From positions 186,001-250,000 of the forward strand of contig SMLU01000004.1 in NCBI GenBank assembly GCA_007859745.1: DNA of 64,000 nucleotides. Reading direction: 5' to 3'. Below, piece by piece: positions 17,201 through 25,997 of the stretch. The notes under the pieces are model-generated. The model was not told the DNA's origin, made no database searches, and saw only the letters and a program-made list of their open reading frames with translations. The translations under genes were made by a program, and so were the position numbers. Source of the stretch: Phycisphaerae bacterium RAS1. GTDB taxonomy: Bacteria > Planctomycetota > Phycisphaerae > UBA1845 > Fen-1342. The stretch's first letter is position 1. Each line of letters starts with the position of its first letter.

Positions 17201-17943
17201 TGACCATGTTCGGCGATTTTTCCGCGGTCGCCGCAGCCCCGCCACCGACCATCGGCACGGAGGAATGGACCGACGCCGAGATGCTGGCGTATGAAAAGGC
17301 GACGCTGGGCTTCTACATTACCAAGCACCCGCTGACGCAACACGAACAGCTCATCCGCGGGTACAGCTCGATTGACTCAGCCGGCCTAGTCCGCACCGGC
17401 GAAGGGCAGAAGATCGTCCTGGGCGGGCTGGTGTCGAAAACGCGCATGGTGTCGATCAAGCACGGCCGCAGCGCCGGCAAGAAGATGCTGATCGCAACCA
17501 TTGAAGATTTCGCCGGCGCGACCGAGGCCATCGTATTTCCGGAGAATCTCGACGAATTCCAGCCGCTGCTCAAGCCCGACGCGATCGTATTCATCGAGGG
17601 CGACGTGGACCGCCGCCGCGAGGCGCCGTCGATTCGCACGGCACGGATCATTCCGCTCGAGCGCGTGCGGCAGGAATTGTCCAAGAGCGTGATCGTCCGG
17701 CTTCGCACGGGAGCCATGTCCGCTGAGAATCTGCCGAAGCTGAAGGATCTCGCCCGCCACGTCCGCGGCCCGGTGCCGCTGTATTTCGAGGTTCAGACGC
17801 CGGACGGCCTGCTGGCGACGCTGCGCGGACGCGAATCGGCGAGTATTCTGCCGACGGCCGAGGCGCTGGCTCAGATGGAGCTATTGGTGGGGGCGGGGAA
17901 TGTGAGGTGTGAGGCGGCGCGGGGCGTGCTGGCCGCGAACTAA
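14296..17943 (+). CDS. dnaE: DNA polymerase III subunit alpha
   Basis: A 1215-residue replicative polymerase subunit that extends DNA chains in the replisome. After a 28-residue Pro/Ala-rich extension comes the PHP domain (FVHLHLHTEYSLLDGA, AISDHGNMFGAVEFY). The C-family polymerase core has GSGCSTVVGYCLRISGVDPL and the catalytic acidic cluster PDIDIDMCQDRR (Asp421-425). The HhH region (LIRFGLAAIAGVG) and an OB fold (IVLGGLVSKTRMVSIKHGR) follow. Length is slightly above the usual 1160. Residues about 843-875 (16826-16914) are a low-complexity insertion made of four GGGATCAA octamers and a complementary GATCCCTC tract, kept in frame. GAGGAG precedes ATG 14296. Confidence 0.95.
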   Translation: MKEAPSGPNGRSSAPATTPAPASPPARFVHLHLHTEYSLLDGACRVADVVAACKKMDMPAVAISDHGNMFGAVEFYAAAKAAGVKPIMGCELYLAPGDRRDKEARGLREGAYHLLLLAMNLEGYRNLIKLTTIGYLEGFYRKPRIDKAALSKFSAGLICTSTCLGGEIPTTLLQADYAAAKECAETYLRIFGPDRFFIELQNHGIPEQAQTNPELNDLARKLGVATIATNDVHYLAHDDEPAHQVLCCISTRDKLANPERFRLQTDQFYLKSPQEMAAALPEYPDALAGTLRVAEMCNVDLDFGKRYAPVFRPPQEKTADDYLKELVYAGAKERYGEITEELRERIDYELSVISSKGFSSYFLIVWDFVRFARENDIPAVARGSGCSTVVGYCLRISGVDPLHYGLYFERFMDPERDEMPDIDIDMCQDRRAEVIEYVRQKYGHVAQIITFGRLKARAAIRDICRVLDISLADADRVAKLIPEELKMTIDKAIAREPELRRIHDTDENFRKVLDIGKRLEGLARHASVHAAGVVIADQPLDTLVPLHRQADAKDVTTQFEGPMVEKIGLLKMDFLGLRTLSQIHLACKLIRKNHGVQIDLDKLDLADPRVYEILARGDTRGVFQFESGGMRDVLMKMKPNRIYDLIAANALFRPGPMEYIDEYIARKHGRTQWTTPHATMTEVLKETYGIMVYQEQVSRLVNRLGDVPLRRAFRLAKAISKKKTSDIDKEREPFLAGCEKNGVKRDVGQQIFEDILKFGGYAFNKAHSTGYAVVAFQTAYLKTYYPVEFMAALLTYETGNTDKIAEYIDECRRVRLPDGSAGIAVLPPDVNESDEAFTVVYREEGIKGSRDQGIKKEATSTSIPRSLDPSIPSSRRGLIRFGLAAIAGVGHKAVAAILGAREKAGRFRDIFDFCERVDLTAVNRSVIEALIKAGAFDSTGAVRRALVNVIDKAMELGGEAQRDKAAGQLTMFGDFSAVAAAPPPTIGTEEWTDAEMLAYEKATLGFYITKHPLTQHEQLIRGYSSIDSAGLVRTGEGQKIVLGGLVSKTRMVSIKHGRSAGKKMLIATIEDFAGATEAIVFPENLDEFQPLLKPDAIVFIEGDVDRRREAPSIRTARIIPLERVRQELSKSVIVRLRTGAMSAENLPKLKDLARHVRGPVPLYFEVQTPDGLLATLRGRESASILPTAEALAQMELLVGAGNVRCEAARGVLAAN
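16826..16914. repeat. Octamer/inverted repeat inserted in frame inside dnaE
   Basis: Four GGGATCAA units on the left face several TCGATCCC units on the right, forming an imperfect palindrome. It encodes a Gly/Ser/Lys then Ser/Pro-rich peptide between the C-family core and the HhH region of the polymerase. Confidence 0.85.
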
Positions 17944-18213
17944 TGGGGGGCATCGGCGCCGCGCCGGTGCGCCATCAGCAGCCGCCGGGCGGCGCCATCC
18001 GCCGGCAAACCGGGCGACGAATGGGTTGACACTCAGAATGTCCACCGCACGCTCGCCGCTCAGACCGGCGAGCTGAATATCGGAATCCGGAAACACCCGC
18101 GCGCACACACGGGCTGCTGGGACGAAGAGTCGACTGGAAGTCGGGAACCCGATGCCGATACACTCCGGTTGGTATCGGGCTGCATCGAATCCTCGCCGTC
18201 CCAGGAGAAACCG

Positions 18214-19044
18214 ATGAGCATCGCGCCAACCGGAACGAGCCAGAGAGGCGCTTCAGAACCTCAGTCCGTCAACATGGGCGGTTTCCTGACGCTGGCGTAC
18301 GGCTTGCTGGTCTACGCAGCGTTCTTCGCGGCGTTCCTGTACGCGATCGGATTCCTCGGAAACTGGGTGGTACCCAAGACGATCGATAGCGGCGTCGCCG
18401 GGGACGTGTTGCCGTCGCTGCTGATCAACGGACTGCTGCTGTCCGTTTTCGTGGTGCAGCACACCATCATGGCGCGCCCGGCGTTCAAACGATGGTGGAC
18501 GAAATTCGTGCCGATGCCGGTGGAGCGCAGCACATTCGTCCTCGCGACCAGTGCGGTGCTGGCGCTGCTCTTCTGGCAGTGGCGGCCGCTGCCGCACATC
18601 GTGTGGAGCGTCGAAGGGCCGGGGGCAACTGCCCTGACTGCTCTCTCGGCGGCTGGCTGGGCGATCGTGCTCGCTGCGTCGTGTGCGATCAGCCATCTAG
18701 ATCTGTTCGGTGTGCGGCAGACCTGGCTGAGGTTTCGAAACCAGCCGTACACGCCGGTCGGGTTCAGGCTGGTCGGCCCGTACCGCCTCGTCCGACACCC
18801 GCTGATGGTCGGATTTCTGATCGCGTTCTGGGCAACTCATACGATGACCGTCGGGCACATGTTCTTTGCCGTGATGACCACGGGATACATTCTGTTCGGA
18901 ACCTGGGTCGAGGAACGAGACCTGATTGCGGCGCACGGGGAGCGCTATCTGGAGTACAAGCGCAGCGTGCGCGGGCTCATTCCACTGCCAAACCGCGCCG
19001 AGCGCCGCCGCGACGACGAACGGACGCAGGTCGCGCGGGGGTGA
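18214..19044 (+). CDS. mddA: Probable methanethiol S-methyltransferase (MddA-like membrane protein)
   Basis: A 276-residue polytopic membrane protein of the NnrU/isoprenylcysteine-methyltransferase superfamily. The C-terminal part closely resembles MddA, which methylates methanethiol with S-adenosylmethionine to dimethyl sulfide: VGPYRLVRHPLMVGFLIAF, then ATHTMTVGHMFFAVMTTGY and EERDLIAAHGERYLEYKRSV. Hydrophobic segments lie at about residues 28-52, 72-92, 115-132, 150-168, 200-220 and 225-240. CCAGGAGA precedes ATG 18214. The neighbours give no pathway context. Another isoprenoid or thiol methyltransferase of the same superfamily remains possible. Confidence 0.75.
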   Translation: MSIAPTGTSQRGASEPQSVNMGGFLTLAYGLLVYAAFFAAFLYAIGFLGNWVVPKTIDSGVAGDVLPSLLINGLLLSVFVVQHTIMARPAFKRWWTKFVPMPVERSTFVLATSAVLALLFWQWRPLPHIVWSVEGPGATALTALSAAGWAIVLAASCAISHLDLFGVRQTWLRFRNQPYTPVGFRLVGPYRLVRHPLMVGFLIAFWATHTMTVGHMFFAVMTTGYILFGTWVEERDLIAAHGERYLEYKRSVRGLIPLPNRAERRRDDERTQVARG

Positions 19045-19284
19045 GCGGTTGACGAGACCGCGGGCGACGGCCGAGACGTCCGTCCCACCCGAGTGTTCAC
19101 AAGCCCGCTTGCCCATTCGTGCCGGCCGGGGAAAGGTACGTGACTTGCGGCCAACCGGGGTCGATGGTCGTGAGGCAAACCGCCGTCTGACGCTTAGTAG
19201 TTGGCGTCGCGCCGCGTCGCGGGAGTAATATGCCCAGCGACGCGGACAATTATTCTCGGACCTTGGGCGAGCGGCCAAACTGCC

Positions 19285-21804
19285 ATGACCAAGCCGCAAT
19301 CAGACCACCACGCCGGCGAGCGAATCGCGCGCGTTCGCGATGTCGTCTCTGATCTCGTCCGCCGCCGGGCCGGCGGCGACGCCGCGGCCGAATCGGAAAT
19401 CCGCACGGCGCACGCGGACCTCATGCCCGAACTGGGGATCGAGCTGGCCAAGCTGGCCGTCATCGAAGCCGCTCGCAGCGCCGCCAACCGCCCCGCCACC
19501 AGCGCCACAACCATCGTCGGCTCGTCCGCGTTCACCAGCGTCCCGCCCGACGCGGCCCTCATCCCCGCCGAGTCGCTGCCCGGCTATCGCCTGCTGCGCG
19601 AGATTCACCGCGGCGGACAAGGCGTCGTGTACCAGGGCATCCAGCTCTCGACCGGCCGCAAGGTGGCCGTGAAAGTGATGAAGGAAGGCCCCTTCGCCGG
19701 GCCCAACGACCGCGCCCGTTTCGAGCGCGAAGTGAAAATCCTCGCGCACCTGAGCCACCCGAACATCGTCGATGTGCACGAGTGCGGCACCGCCGCCGGG
19801 TGCTTTTTCTACGTGATGGACTACATCGCCGGCGAACCGCTCGACGTCTCGCCGGTCGCCGCCCGCAAGCGGCGTATTCCTGACGCGCTGCGGCTCTTTG
19901 GCGGCATCTGCAACGCCGTCGAGGCGGCCCACGCCCGCGGAATCGTCCACCGCGACCTGAAACCCAGCAACATCCGCATCGACACGCAGGGCCATCCGCA
20001 CGTGCTCGATTTCGGCCTGGCCAAGGTGACGCTGATGGACCAGGCCGACCCGATCCAGACGCCGGTCATGACCGCCACCGGCCAGTTCGTCGGCTCGCTG
20101 CCCTGGGCCAGCCCGGAGCAGGTCGAGGGGATGCACGACGGCGTGGACGTCACCAGCGACGTGTATTCGCTCGGCGTCATTCTCTACCAGATGCTCACCG
20201 GGCATTTTCCCTATCCGGTGACCGGCACGATGCGGGCCGTGATGGATAACGTACTCTCGGTCGATCCGATCCGCCCGCGCAGCCTGCGGCACGAGATCGA
20301 TGACGAAGTCGAGACGATCCTGCTCAAGTGCCTGCGCAAGGAGCGCGAAGAGCGCTACGCCTCGGCCGGCGCGCTGGGCGCGGACATCGAACGATATCTG
20401 AATGGCCAACCCATCGCCGCGCGGCGCGAGAGCGCCTGGTACGTCTTCCGCGCCCGCGCGCGGCAGATGGTGCGAAAACACCCGGTAACGGCGCTGCTGG
20501 GCGTCATCCTGCTCGCGGCGGCAGCGACGCAGTTCGCAGTCGCGCCGCTGGTTGTGCACGCGACGCCGGCGCACCGCTTGCTCGAGCGCTGGGCAGTGCA
20601 GGGGCTGGCCGGTGCATCCGGCGTCGATGAGCTGCGCAACGTCCGCGTGATTGCGCTGCAGGGCGACGACGCAGCGATCCGCAGCATGATCGCCGAGTCC
20701 GGCATGAAGGACGTGTCGTCCGATCCGCTCTACTCCCTGCGGCGGCTGCACGGCCGGATGATGGAGAAGCTGGCGCAAACCCAGGTCGCCGCGGTCGCGT
20801 GGGATATCACCTTCGAGACGGATCCGTCGACGCAGGCCGAAAAATCGGAATATGACGCCGATTTCGCCCGCGGCGTGCGCGCGCTGCACGCGCGCGGCAT
20901 CGACGTGATCGTCGGCGCGGCAAGCTGGAAGCTGGACCCGGATGGCATGCCCAGCGTGAGCCGCGATATCCTGCGGGCGATGGCCCGCTGGGGATCGATG
21001 AGGCTGCTCACCGGCACGGATCGCGCCCCGGCGCAGTGGTCGGTTGACCTGGCCATGCGCCGCGGCGCGTCCGACGTGCGCGCCTCCCTGGCCCTGGCCG
21101 CGTTCGCGGCCGTCCAGGCGCCCGGTTACCAGCTTACGTTCGAGGGTACGCCCGACAGCAACATCGTCCGGCTCAGTTTCTGGCGCCCCAGCCCGGAGAA
21201 TCCCGCGATTCCCGTATGGTCGTCACGCACCTACGCGCTGCCGGTCTCCGCCGTCTCGGTCATTCCGCGCGACGACCCGCTGGGCGACCTGGCCGGCGGC
21301 GACGTCGTCGCCGAGTACATTCTCGACATGCCCGCGGACGCCGCCCTGCGCGAATCCACCATCGACTACGCCGACGCGCTGCGGGCGTCGCCGAAACAAC
21401 TTGGTGAAATGGTCGATCGAAAAGTCGTGCTCTTTGCCGATCTGCGCGGCGACCCGAGATTCTCCTATTCCGACGGCCGCGAGATTCACGGGGCCTACGG
21501 CCATGCGGTCGGGATCGAACAACTGCTGCGCGGCCGGGTGCTGCGCTTGCCCGGCTCACTGGCCACATATGGCTTTGATCTCAGCGGCGCTGCCGTGGGC
21601 GTCTGCGTGGCGTGGGGGGCGGCCGGGCGCAACGGACGACGATACCTGGGCCTGCTGCTGCTGGCCGCAGCCGTGACCGCGGCAGGGCTGGCCGCCGCTC
21701 GTACAATGAACTATCTGTGCAACCCGCTCATCCCCCTGGGCGGCGCGTGGATCGCCTGCGAACTGGCGGCTCGCGTGCGGCGCGTGCGGGACTTGCGGCG
21801 CTGA
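19285..21804 (+). CDS. Membrane Ser/Thr protein kinase with C-terminal CHASE2 sensor domain
   Basis: An 839-residue Hanks-type kinase. The cytoplasmic N-terminal half has the glycine loop IHRGGQGVVY (about 107-116), catalytic Lys130 in VAVKVMK, HRDLKPSN (222-229) and LDFGLAK (241-247), so it should be active. A transmembrane helix at about 400-425 (VTALLGVILLAAAATQFAV) leads to an extracytoplasmic CHASE2-type domain (about 430-755: VAAVAWDITFETDPS, GIDVIVGAASW, DRKVVLFADLRGDPRF). Three to four helices close the protein. CHASE2 is usually N-terminal, so the order here is kinase first. ATG 19285 was preferred to an upstream TTG at 19201. The signal sensed is unknown. Confidence 0.88.
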   Translation: MTKPQSDHHAGERIARVRDVVSDLVRRRAGGDAAAESEIRTAHADLMPELGIELAKLAVIEAARSAANRPATSATTIVGSSAFTSVPPDAALIPAESLPGYRLLREIHRGGQGVVYQGIQLSTGRKVAVKVMKEGPFAGPNDRARFEREVKILAHLSHPNIVDVHECGTAAGCFFYVMDYIAGEPLDVSPVAARKRRIPDALRLFGGICNAVEAAHARGIVHRDLKPSNIRIDTQGHPHVLDFGLAKVTLMDQADPIQTPVMTATGQFVGSLPWASPEQVEGMHDGVDVTSDVYSLGVILYQMLTGHFPYPVTGTMRAVMDNVLSVDPIRPRSLRHEIDDEVETILLKCLRKEREERYASAGALGADIERYLNGQPIAARRESAWYVFRARARQMVRKHPVTALLGVILLAAAATQFAVAPLVVHATPAHRLLERWAVQGLAGASGVDELRNVRVIALQGDDAAIRSMIAESGMKDVSSDPLYSLRRLHGRMMEKLAQTQVAAVAWDITFETDPSTQAEKSEYDADFARGVRALHARGIDVIVGAASWKLDPDGMPSVSRDILRAMARWGSMRLLTGTDRAPAQWSVDLAMRRGASDVRASLALAAFAAVQAPGYQLTFEGTPDSNIVRLSFWRPSPENPAIPVWSSRTYALPVSAVSVIPRDDPLGDLAGGDVVAEYILDMPADAALRESTIDYADALRASPKQLGEMVDRKVVLFADLRGDPRFSYSDGREIHGAYGHAVGIEQLLRGRVLRLPGSLATYGFDLSGAAVGVCVAWGAAGRNGRRYLGLLLLAAAVTAAGLAAARTMNYLCNPLIPLGGAWIACELAARVRRVRDLRR

Positions 21805-21829
21805 TGCTAGCTGCGAAGGAGGCCTCGTC

Positions 21830-22522
21830 ATGAGGTACCGAATCGGCCTTGGACTGATGATCGCAACAGTGGTCATGCTCGGCTGCCCCGGCGGCGGCGA
21901 GGACACCACCGGGGACGCGCTGAACGGATTCGGGCCGGCGATGAACGAAAACAGTGACCAAGGGAGCCTCAACGGCAACGGCGGCGCCGAGCCGATCGGC
22001 GACGGAACGCTAGACATTAGCGACACACGCGTGGTCGAACTCTCCGGTCCCATCCGGGATACCGAGACCATTGTCACGGGCGACACGCCGCGGGCCGTCG
22101 TGGTGACCTTCAAGGAGGCCGGCAAGGACAGCGTCGTCTATTTCGTTTTCGGACCTAATTCGTCCGGGACCATTGAGCGATCGACGGGTACTCTGAACCT
22201 GCTCACCGGCTGGGTCTACTGGCGCGGCCACTGGGGCCGCGTGCGCGGCAAGCGCGTCATGGCGGGCGCCGTCGGCAGCGAACTGGTCTTCAAAATCCCC
22301 GAAGACGAGCCCGACACAGACGAGGTGTTCTTCGTTTCCGGCACGATGGCCTTCGTCGAGGGCAAGGGACTGGGCCGCTTCGAGTGGGACGACACCGACC
22401 GCTTCTTCATCGCCAGCGACGCCGGCCTCAGCCCGCTCTCGCTTGCCATTGACGACGACGGCTCGCTCGACGGGTTCCTGCGCGAGGTGCGCGACACGGC
22501 GGCCCAGTTCGGACTCGACTAG
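21830..22522 (+). CDS. Lipoprotein, unknown function
   Basis: A 230-residue lipoprotein with a clear signal (GLGLMIATVVMLGC, Cys at residue 19). A Gly/Asn/Asp linker (ENSDQGSLNGNGG) separates the anchor from a beta-rich domain with VVELSGPIRDTETIVTG and VSGTMAFVEGKGLGRFEWDDT. No family is recognised. GAAGGAGG lies 8 bp before the ATG and only 25 bp separate it from the CHASE2 kinase stop, so co-transcription with the kinase is likely and it could be a partner in the same envelope signalling unit (inference). Confidence 0.7.
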   Translation: MRYRIGLGLMIATVVMLGCPGGGEDTTGDALNGFGPAMNENSDQGSLNGNGGAEPIGDGTLDISDTRVVELSGPIRDTETIVTGDTPRAVVVTFKEAGKDSVVYFVFGPNSSGTIERSTGTLNLLTGWVYWRGHWGRVRGKRVMAGAVGSELVFKIPEDEPDTDEVFFVSGTMAFVEGKGLGRFEWDDTDRFFIASDAGLSPLSLAIDDDGSLDGFLREVRDTAAQFGLD

Positions 22523-22540
22523 AGCGGCTTCAACGAGCCC

Positions 22541-22671
22541 GTAGCGTCCGACCTCTGTATCCGACGGCGTTTTCGGCGTCGGACACCGAGGTCCGACGCT
22601 ACAGAAGCCAGAACGCGAAGCGCAAGCGAGCGCACGTTTCAACACGCGCTCGCTTGCGCTTCGCGTTCTGA
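22541..22671. repeat. Two adjacent palindromes
   Basis: 22541-22602 has arms GTAGCGTCCGACCTC and GAGGTCCGACGCTAC. 22609-22671 is copy 3 of the GAACGCGAAGCGCAAGCG palindrome. Together they may end the lipoprotein transcript. An AT-richer stretch at 22683-22715 before the next gene is a plausible promoter region. Confidence 0.8.
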
Positions 22672-22813
22672 CGGCCGGCGCGTAGTCACGCATGATGATT
22701 TAGAAGAAAAAACCGCTCATCGCGGCAGATTTCGCCCCCACCGCGCGTATTCCCTCCGACGCCCGCGGGCGCTTCGCCCGCCGCCCCTTGAACCATCCTG
22801 CTCGGAGTCTGAC

Positions 22814-25800
22814 ATGTTCGCCGCTGATCGACTTTCTGGTCCGTTTCGCATCGCCGCCGTGCTGCTCGTAGCCGCGAGCTTCTCCTCCCCCGCCGTCGCC
22901 GCCGCCCTGAGTTGGAATAATGCGGCCGGCGGATCGGCTGCCACCGCCGGCAACTGGTCGCCGGTGCAGGCCCCGACCTCCGCCGACGACCTGACCTTCA
23001 ACATCGCCGGCGTCTACGCTGTCACGTTTAACTCGTCGGCCGCCGCCAGCCGCACGCAGACCTACCGGCAGGGCACGGTCACGTTGAGCATGACCAGCGC
23101 TCACACGACCAGCAACGGCGTTGCCATCGGCGACCTGGCAGGAGACGTCGCCGTGACGACGCTGACGACCGGAAGCTGGAGCAGCGGCCCGTCCGGATTC
23201 GTGAATATCGGCGACGCCTCCGGCACCACCGGGACGCTCAACGTGAATGACGACGACGCCGATTTCATCGTCACCGGAACCAGCGACCTCTTCGTCGGCA
23301 ACAACGGGACTGGCACGCTGAACGTCACCGGCGGCGGGACCGTCACGCTCGCCGACACGATGCACGTCGGCCAGGGAAGCGCCGCAACCGGCAATCTGAC
23401 CGTCTCCGGGTTCGTCGCGCAGGCGCCGTTCCCGATCTCATCGCTGCAGGTCAACGGCGCCGGCGAGTCACGCTGGGGCAACGGCGGCGACGCCACCGTC
23501 AACGTCAGCAACGGCGCTCTCGCGCACTTCAACGGCGACCTGGTGATCGGAAACCTGTCGACGTCCACCGCAAACGTGACCATTCAAGGATCCGGCCTGG
23601 TCGTCGGCGCGACGCTCGACGTCGACGGCGACCTGCGGGTCGGTCAGAACTCGAGCGCGGGAACGGCCGCCGGCACCGCCACGCTGATTGTGAACGCCGA
23701 CGGCCGCTTGCTGACCGGCGGGACGCTGTTTATCGGCGGTGATCCGGATGGCGGTAGCGGCACGCTCACGCTGAACGCCAGCAGCCTGGTCGACGCGGCC
23801 AGCGTGACGCGCGGCGCCGGCGGCACGCTCAATCACACTGGCGGAACCCTGAAGATCAATGGCGGCGCATTCACCGGCCACGCAGATCCGCTGGTCGTCA
23901 CCGGCACGGGTTCCCCGACGCTCCAACTCTCCAACAGCCTCACCAAGACGCTGATTCCCGCGGGCGCCGTCGGCCTGATTGTCGGCGACGACGCGGGCGT
24001 CGGCGCCTTCACGGGGAACTTGCTGATTGACAGCGGCGCTGACCTGATCCTCGGCGGCACGAGCAAGGACATCAATATCGGCGACGACGCCGGAACCACC
24101 GGCGCCATCACGGTGGACGGCGCCGGCTCACGACTCGTCGCGGATCAACCCGGCGACGATTGGCGCGTCGGCTTCAACGGCACCGGCACGCTGAACGTCA
24201 CGAACGACGGGCAGGTGCTCGCCCGCAACATGCTGGTCCCGGCCACGAATAGCGCCAACGGATCGGTCCTCGCGGACACCGGCGGCAGCATTTCAACCGC
24301 CAATCTCACGATCGGATTCGCAAGCGGCGCCGGCGGCGGCACAGTCCAGGTGAATAACAACTCCACGCTGACGGCCAGCGACCCCGGCACGTCCGTGCTG
24401 GTTCGCGCCACGGGCAGCCTGGTTGTCGTCGGAGCGCTGGATGCCGCGGGCACGACTCGCGCCGACGGCGGCGAGATTCACCTGCACGGCACGATCTCCG
24501 GCGCGGCGCTGGAAATTCTCGGCGGCGGCGAATTGTTTTCCGGCGCGACTTCCAACCCCGCGGCGGTCGTCGATGCGCCGGTTCACGTGCTGTCCGGCGG
24601 AACCATCACTGTGCTGGCCGAGAGCCTGACGGCCGGCGACGCCACGGATCCCAACGGCTTCCTGGCCGATGACGGCTCCCTGGTCAATATCGGCGCGCAC
24701 ACGCTGACCGTACACGATCAGAACCGGGCGATCTTCGACGACGTCATCATCAACGGCGGCGAGATCATCGCTCCCAACGGTCTTGAAATCTTCACCCCCG
24801 GAACCAACGGCACGCTCGACGGCACCGGCACGATCACCACGACTGAGCTGTTCATGGAAAGCGGTGGCAGCGTCATCACCGCCACCGGCGCAAACGGCAT
24901 CACGATCAACGGCAAGTTCCGCAACAACTCCGGCAACATCGACGGCACCAAGTACACGTTCAACGCCCACCCCGACATCAACGACAGCGGCTGGACCGGT
25001 GCCGGCGCGATCAACGCCAAGGTGGTGTTCAACTCCGGCACGGAGGTCTTCGCGCTGGCGAACATGACCATGGGCGACGGCAGCACCACGGGCGTGACGT
25101 TCAACAACGGAACCGAGATGCACCTCAACACGCGGTTGGTCACGCTGCTCGACAGCAACGGCCTGGGGCTGCCCAACCTCACCGACATGAACGGAGGCGA
25201 CCTGATCTCGCAGAACGGCCTGGTGGTCAACACGGGCAAGGTGCTTCGCGGTCAGGGCGACATCGATGTCTTCAACGGCACGCTGAGCATCTTCGGAACC
25301 ATCGAACCCGCCAACGACGACAACTTCAACGAGATCTATGGTGGGCTGGGCGCCTTGGATGTGGCTGGCGCGTACACGCAAGGCGCCGGCGGGCACTACT
25401 TCTGCGAACTCGCGGGCTACAACAACGAATTCCAGCAGCTCGTCGATTTCATCGACGTGAGCGGCCTCGCCACGCTGAACGGGACGCTGCACCTCTCGCT
25501 CATCAATGGCTACATCCCGCAACTGGGCGATATCTTCAACGTCATGCGTTACGGCTCGCGCAGCGGCACGTTCGCCACGATCGACGCCCAGTGCCTGCGG
25601 CCGCTGGGATTGAAGCTGAGCGTGGTCTACACCGCGGTCAACGTGCAGGTGCACGTCGTCGCCGACTCCACCCTGGGCGACATGAACTGCGACTGCGCGA
25701 CCAACGTGCTCGACATCAACTTCTTCGTCCTGGCGCTCAGCGACCCCGCCGCGTACGAGGCAATGTTCCCGAATTGCGACATCACTTTCGGCGACATCAA

Positions 25801-25864
25801 CGGCGACGGCTTCGTGAACGTGCTGGATATCAACGCGTTCGTGACATTGCTGGCAGGAAGCTGA
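22814..25864 (+). CDS. Large secreted beta-repeat (autotransporter-passenger-like) protein with dockerin-like C-terminus
   Basis: A 1016-residue exported protein. A signal peptide covers about residues 14-36 (AAVLLVAASFSSPAVAAA). The mature part starts SWNNAAGGSAATAGNWSP, the opening typical of planctomycete passenger-like proteins. It continues as many short beta repeats: NIGDASGTTGTLNV, FVGNNGTGTLNVTGGG, VGQGSAATGNLTVSG, IGGDPDGGSGTLTL. These suggest a long beta-helix. The end is a dockerin-like pair, GDMNCDCATNVLDINFFVLA and GDINGDGFVNVLDINAFV. No autotransporter barrel is present. GGAG precedes the ATG by 7 bp. It is presumed a surface or matrix structural protein. Confidence 0.85.
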   Translation: MFAADRLSGPFRIAAVLLVAASFSSPAVAAALSWNNAAGGSAATAGNWSPVQAPTSADDLTFNIAGVYAVTFNSSAAASRTQTYRQGTVTLSMTSAHTTSNGVAIGDLAGDVAVTTLTTGSWSSGPSGFVNIGDASGTTGTLNVNDDDADFIVTGTSDLFVGNNGTGTLNVTGGGTVTLADTMHVGQGSAATGNLTVSGFVAQAPFPISSLQVNGAGESRWGNGGDATVNVSNGALAHFNGDLVIGNLSTSTANVTIQGSGLVVGATLDVDGDLRVGQNSSAGTAAGTATLIVNADGRLLTGGTLFIGGDPDGGSGTLTLNASSLVDAASVTRGAGGTLNHTGGTLKINGGAFTGHADPLVVTGTGSPTLQLSNSLTKTLIPAGAVGLIVGDDAGVGAFTGNLLIDSGADLILGGTSKDINIGDDAGTTGAITVDGAGSRLVADQPGDDWRVGFNGTGTLNVTNDGQVLARNMLVPATNSANGSVLADTGGSISTANLTIGFASGAGGGTVQVNNNSTLTASDPGTSVLVRATGSLVVVGALDAAGTTRADGGEIHLHGTISGAALEILGGGELFSGATSNPAAVVDAPVHVLSGGTITVLAESLTAGDATDPNGFLADDGSLVNIGAHTLTVHDQNRAIFDDVIINGGEIIAPNGLEIFTPGTNGTLDGTGTITTTELFMESGGSVITATGANGITINGKFRNNSGNIDGTKYTFNAHPDINDSGWTGAGAINAKVVFNSGTEVFALANMTMGDGSTTGVTFNNGTEMHLNTRLVTLLDSNGLGLPNLTDMNGGDLISQNGLVVNTGKVLRGQGDIDVFNGTLSIFGTIEPANDDNFNEIYGGLGALDVAGAYTQGAGGHYFCELAGYNNEFQQLVDFIDVSGLATLNGTLHLSLINGYIPQLGDIFNVMRYGSRSGTFATIDAQCLRPLGLKLSVVYTAVNVQVHVVADSTLGDMNCDCATNVLDINFFVLALSDPAAYEAMFPNCDITFGDINGDGFVNVLDINAFVTLLAGS

Positions 25865-25893
25865 AAGCGCGGGGAATGCAAACGGCTGGCAAT

Positions 25894-25991
25894 TGGGTGG
25901 GACGGGCGTCTCGACCGTCCCGGCCGTATCCGGAATGGGCAAGATGCCGTTCCTAAGGACCGCGGGGACGGGCGAGACGCCCGTCCCACCC
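25894..25991. repeat. GGTGGGACGGGCGTCTCG repeat element, copy 1
   Basis: The element begins GGGTGGGACGGGCGTCTCG and ends GACGGGCGAGACGCCCGTCC, a palindrome of about 98 bp between convergent genes. Relatives occur at 31791, 45774 and, remarkably, inside uvrA at 56227. Confidence 0.85.
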
Positions 25992-25997
25992 GGATGT

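Noticed and set aside
19300-20889. 529-codon minus-strand frame opposite the CHASE2 kinase
   Set aside because: Shadow of an intact kinase with all catalytic motifs on the + strand.
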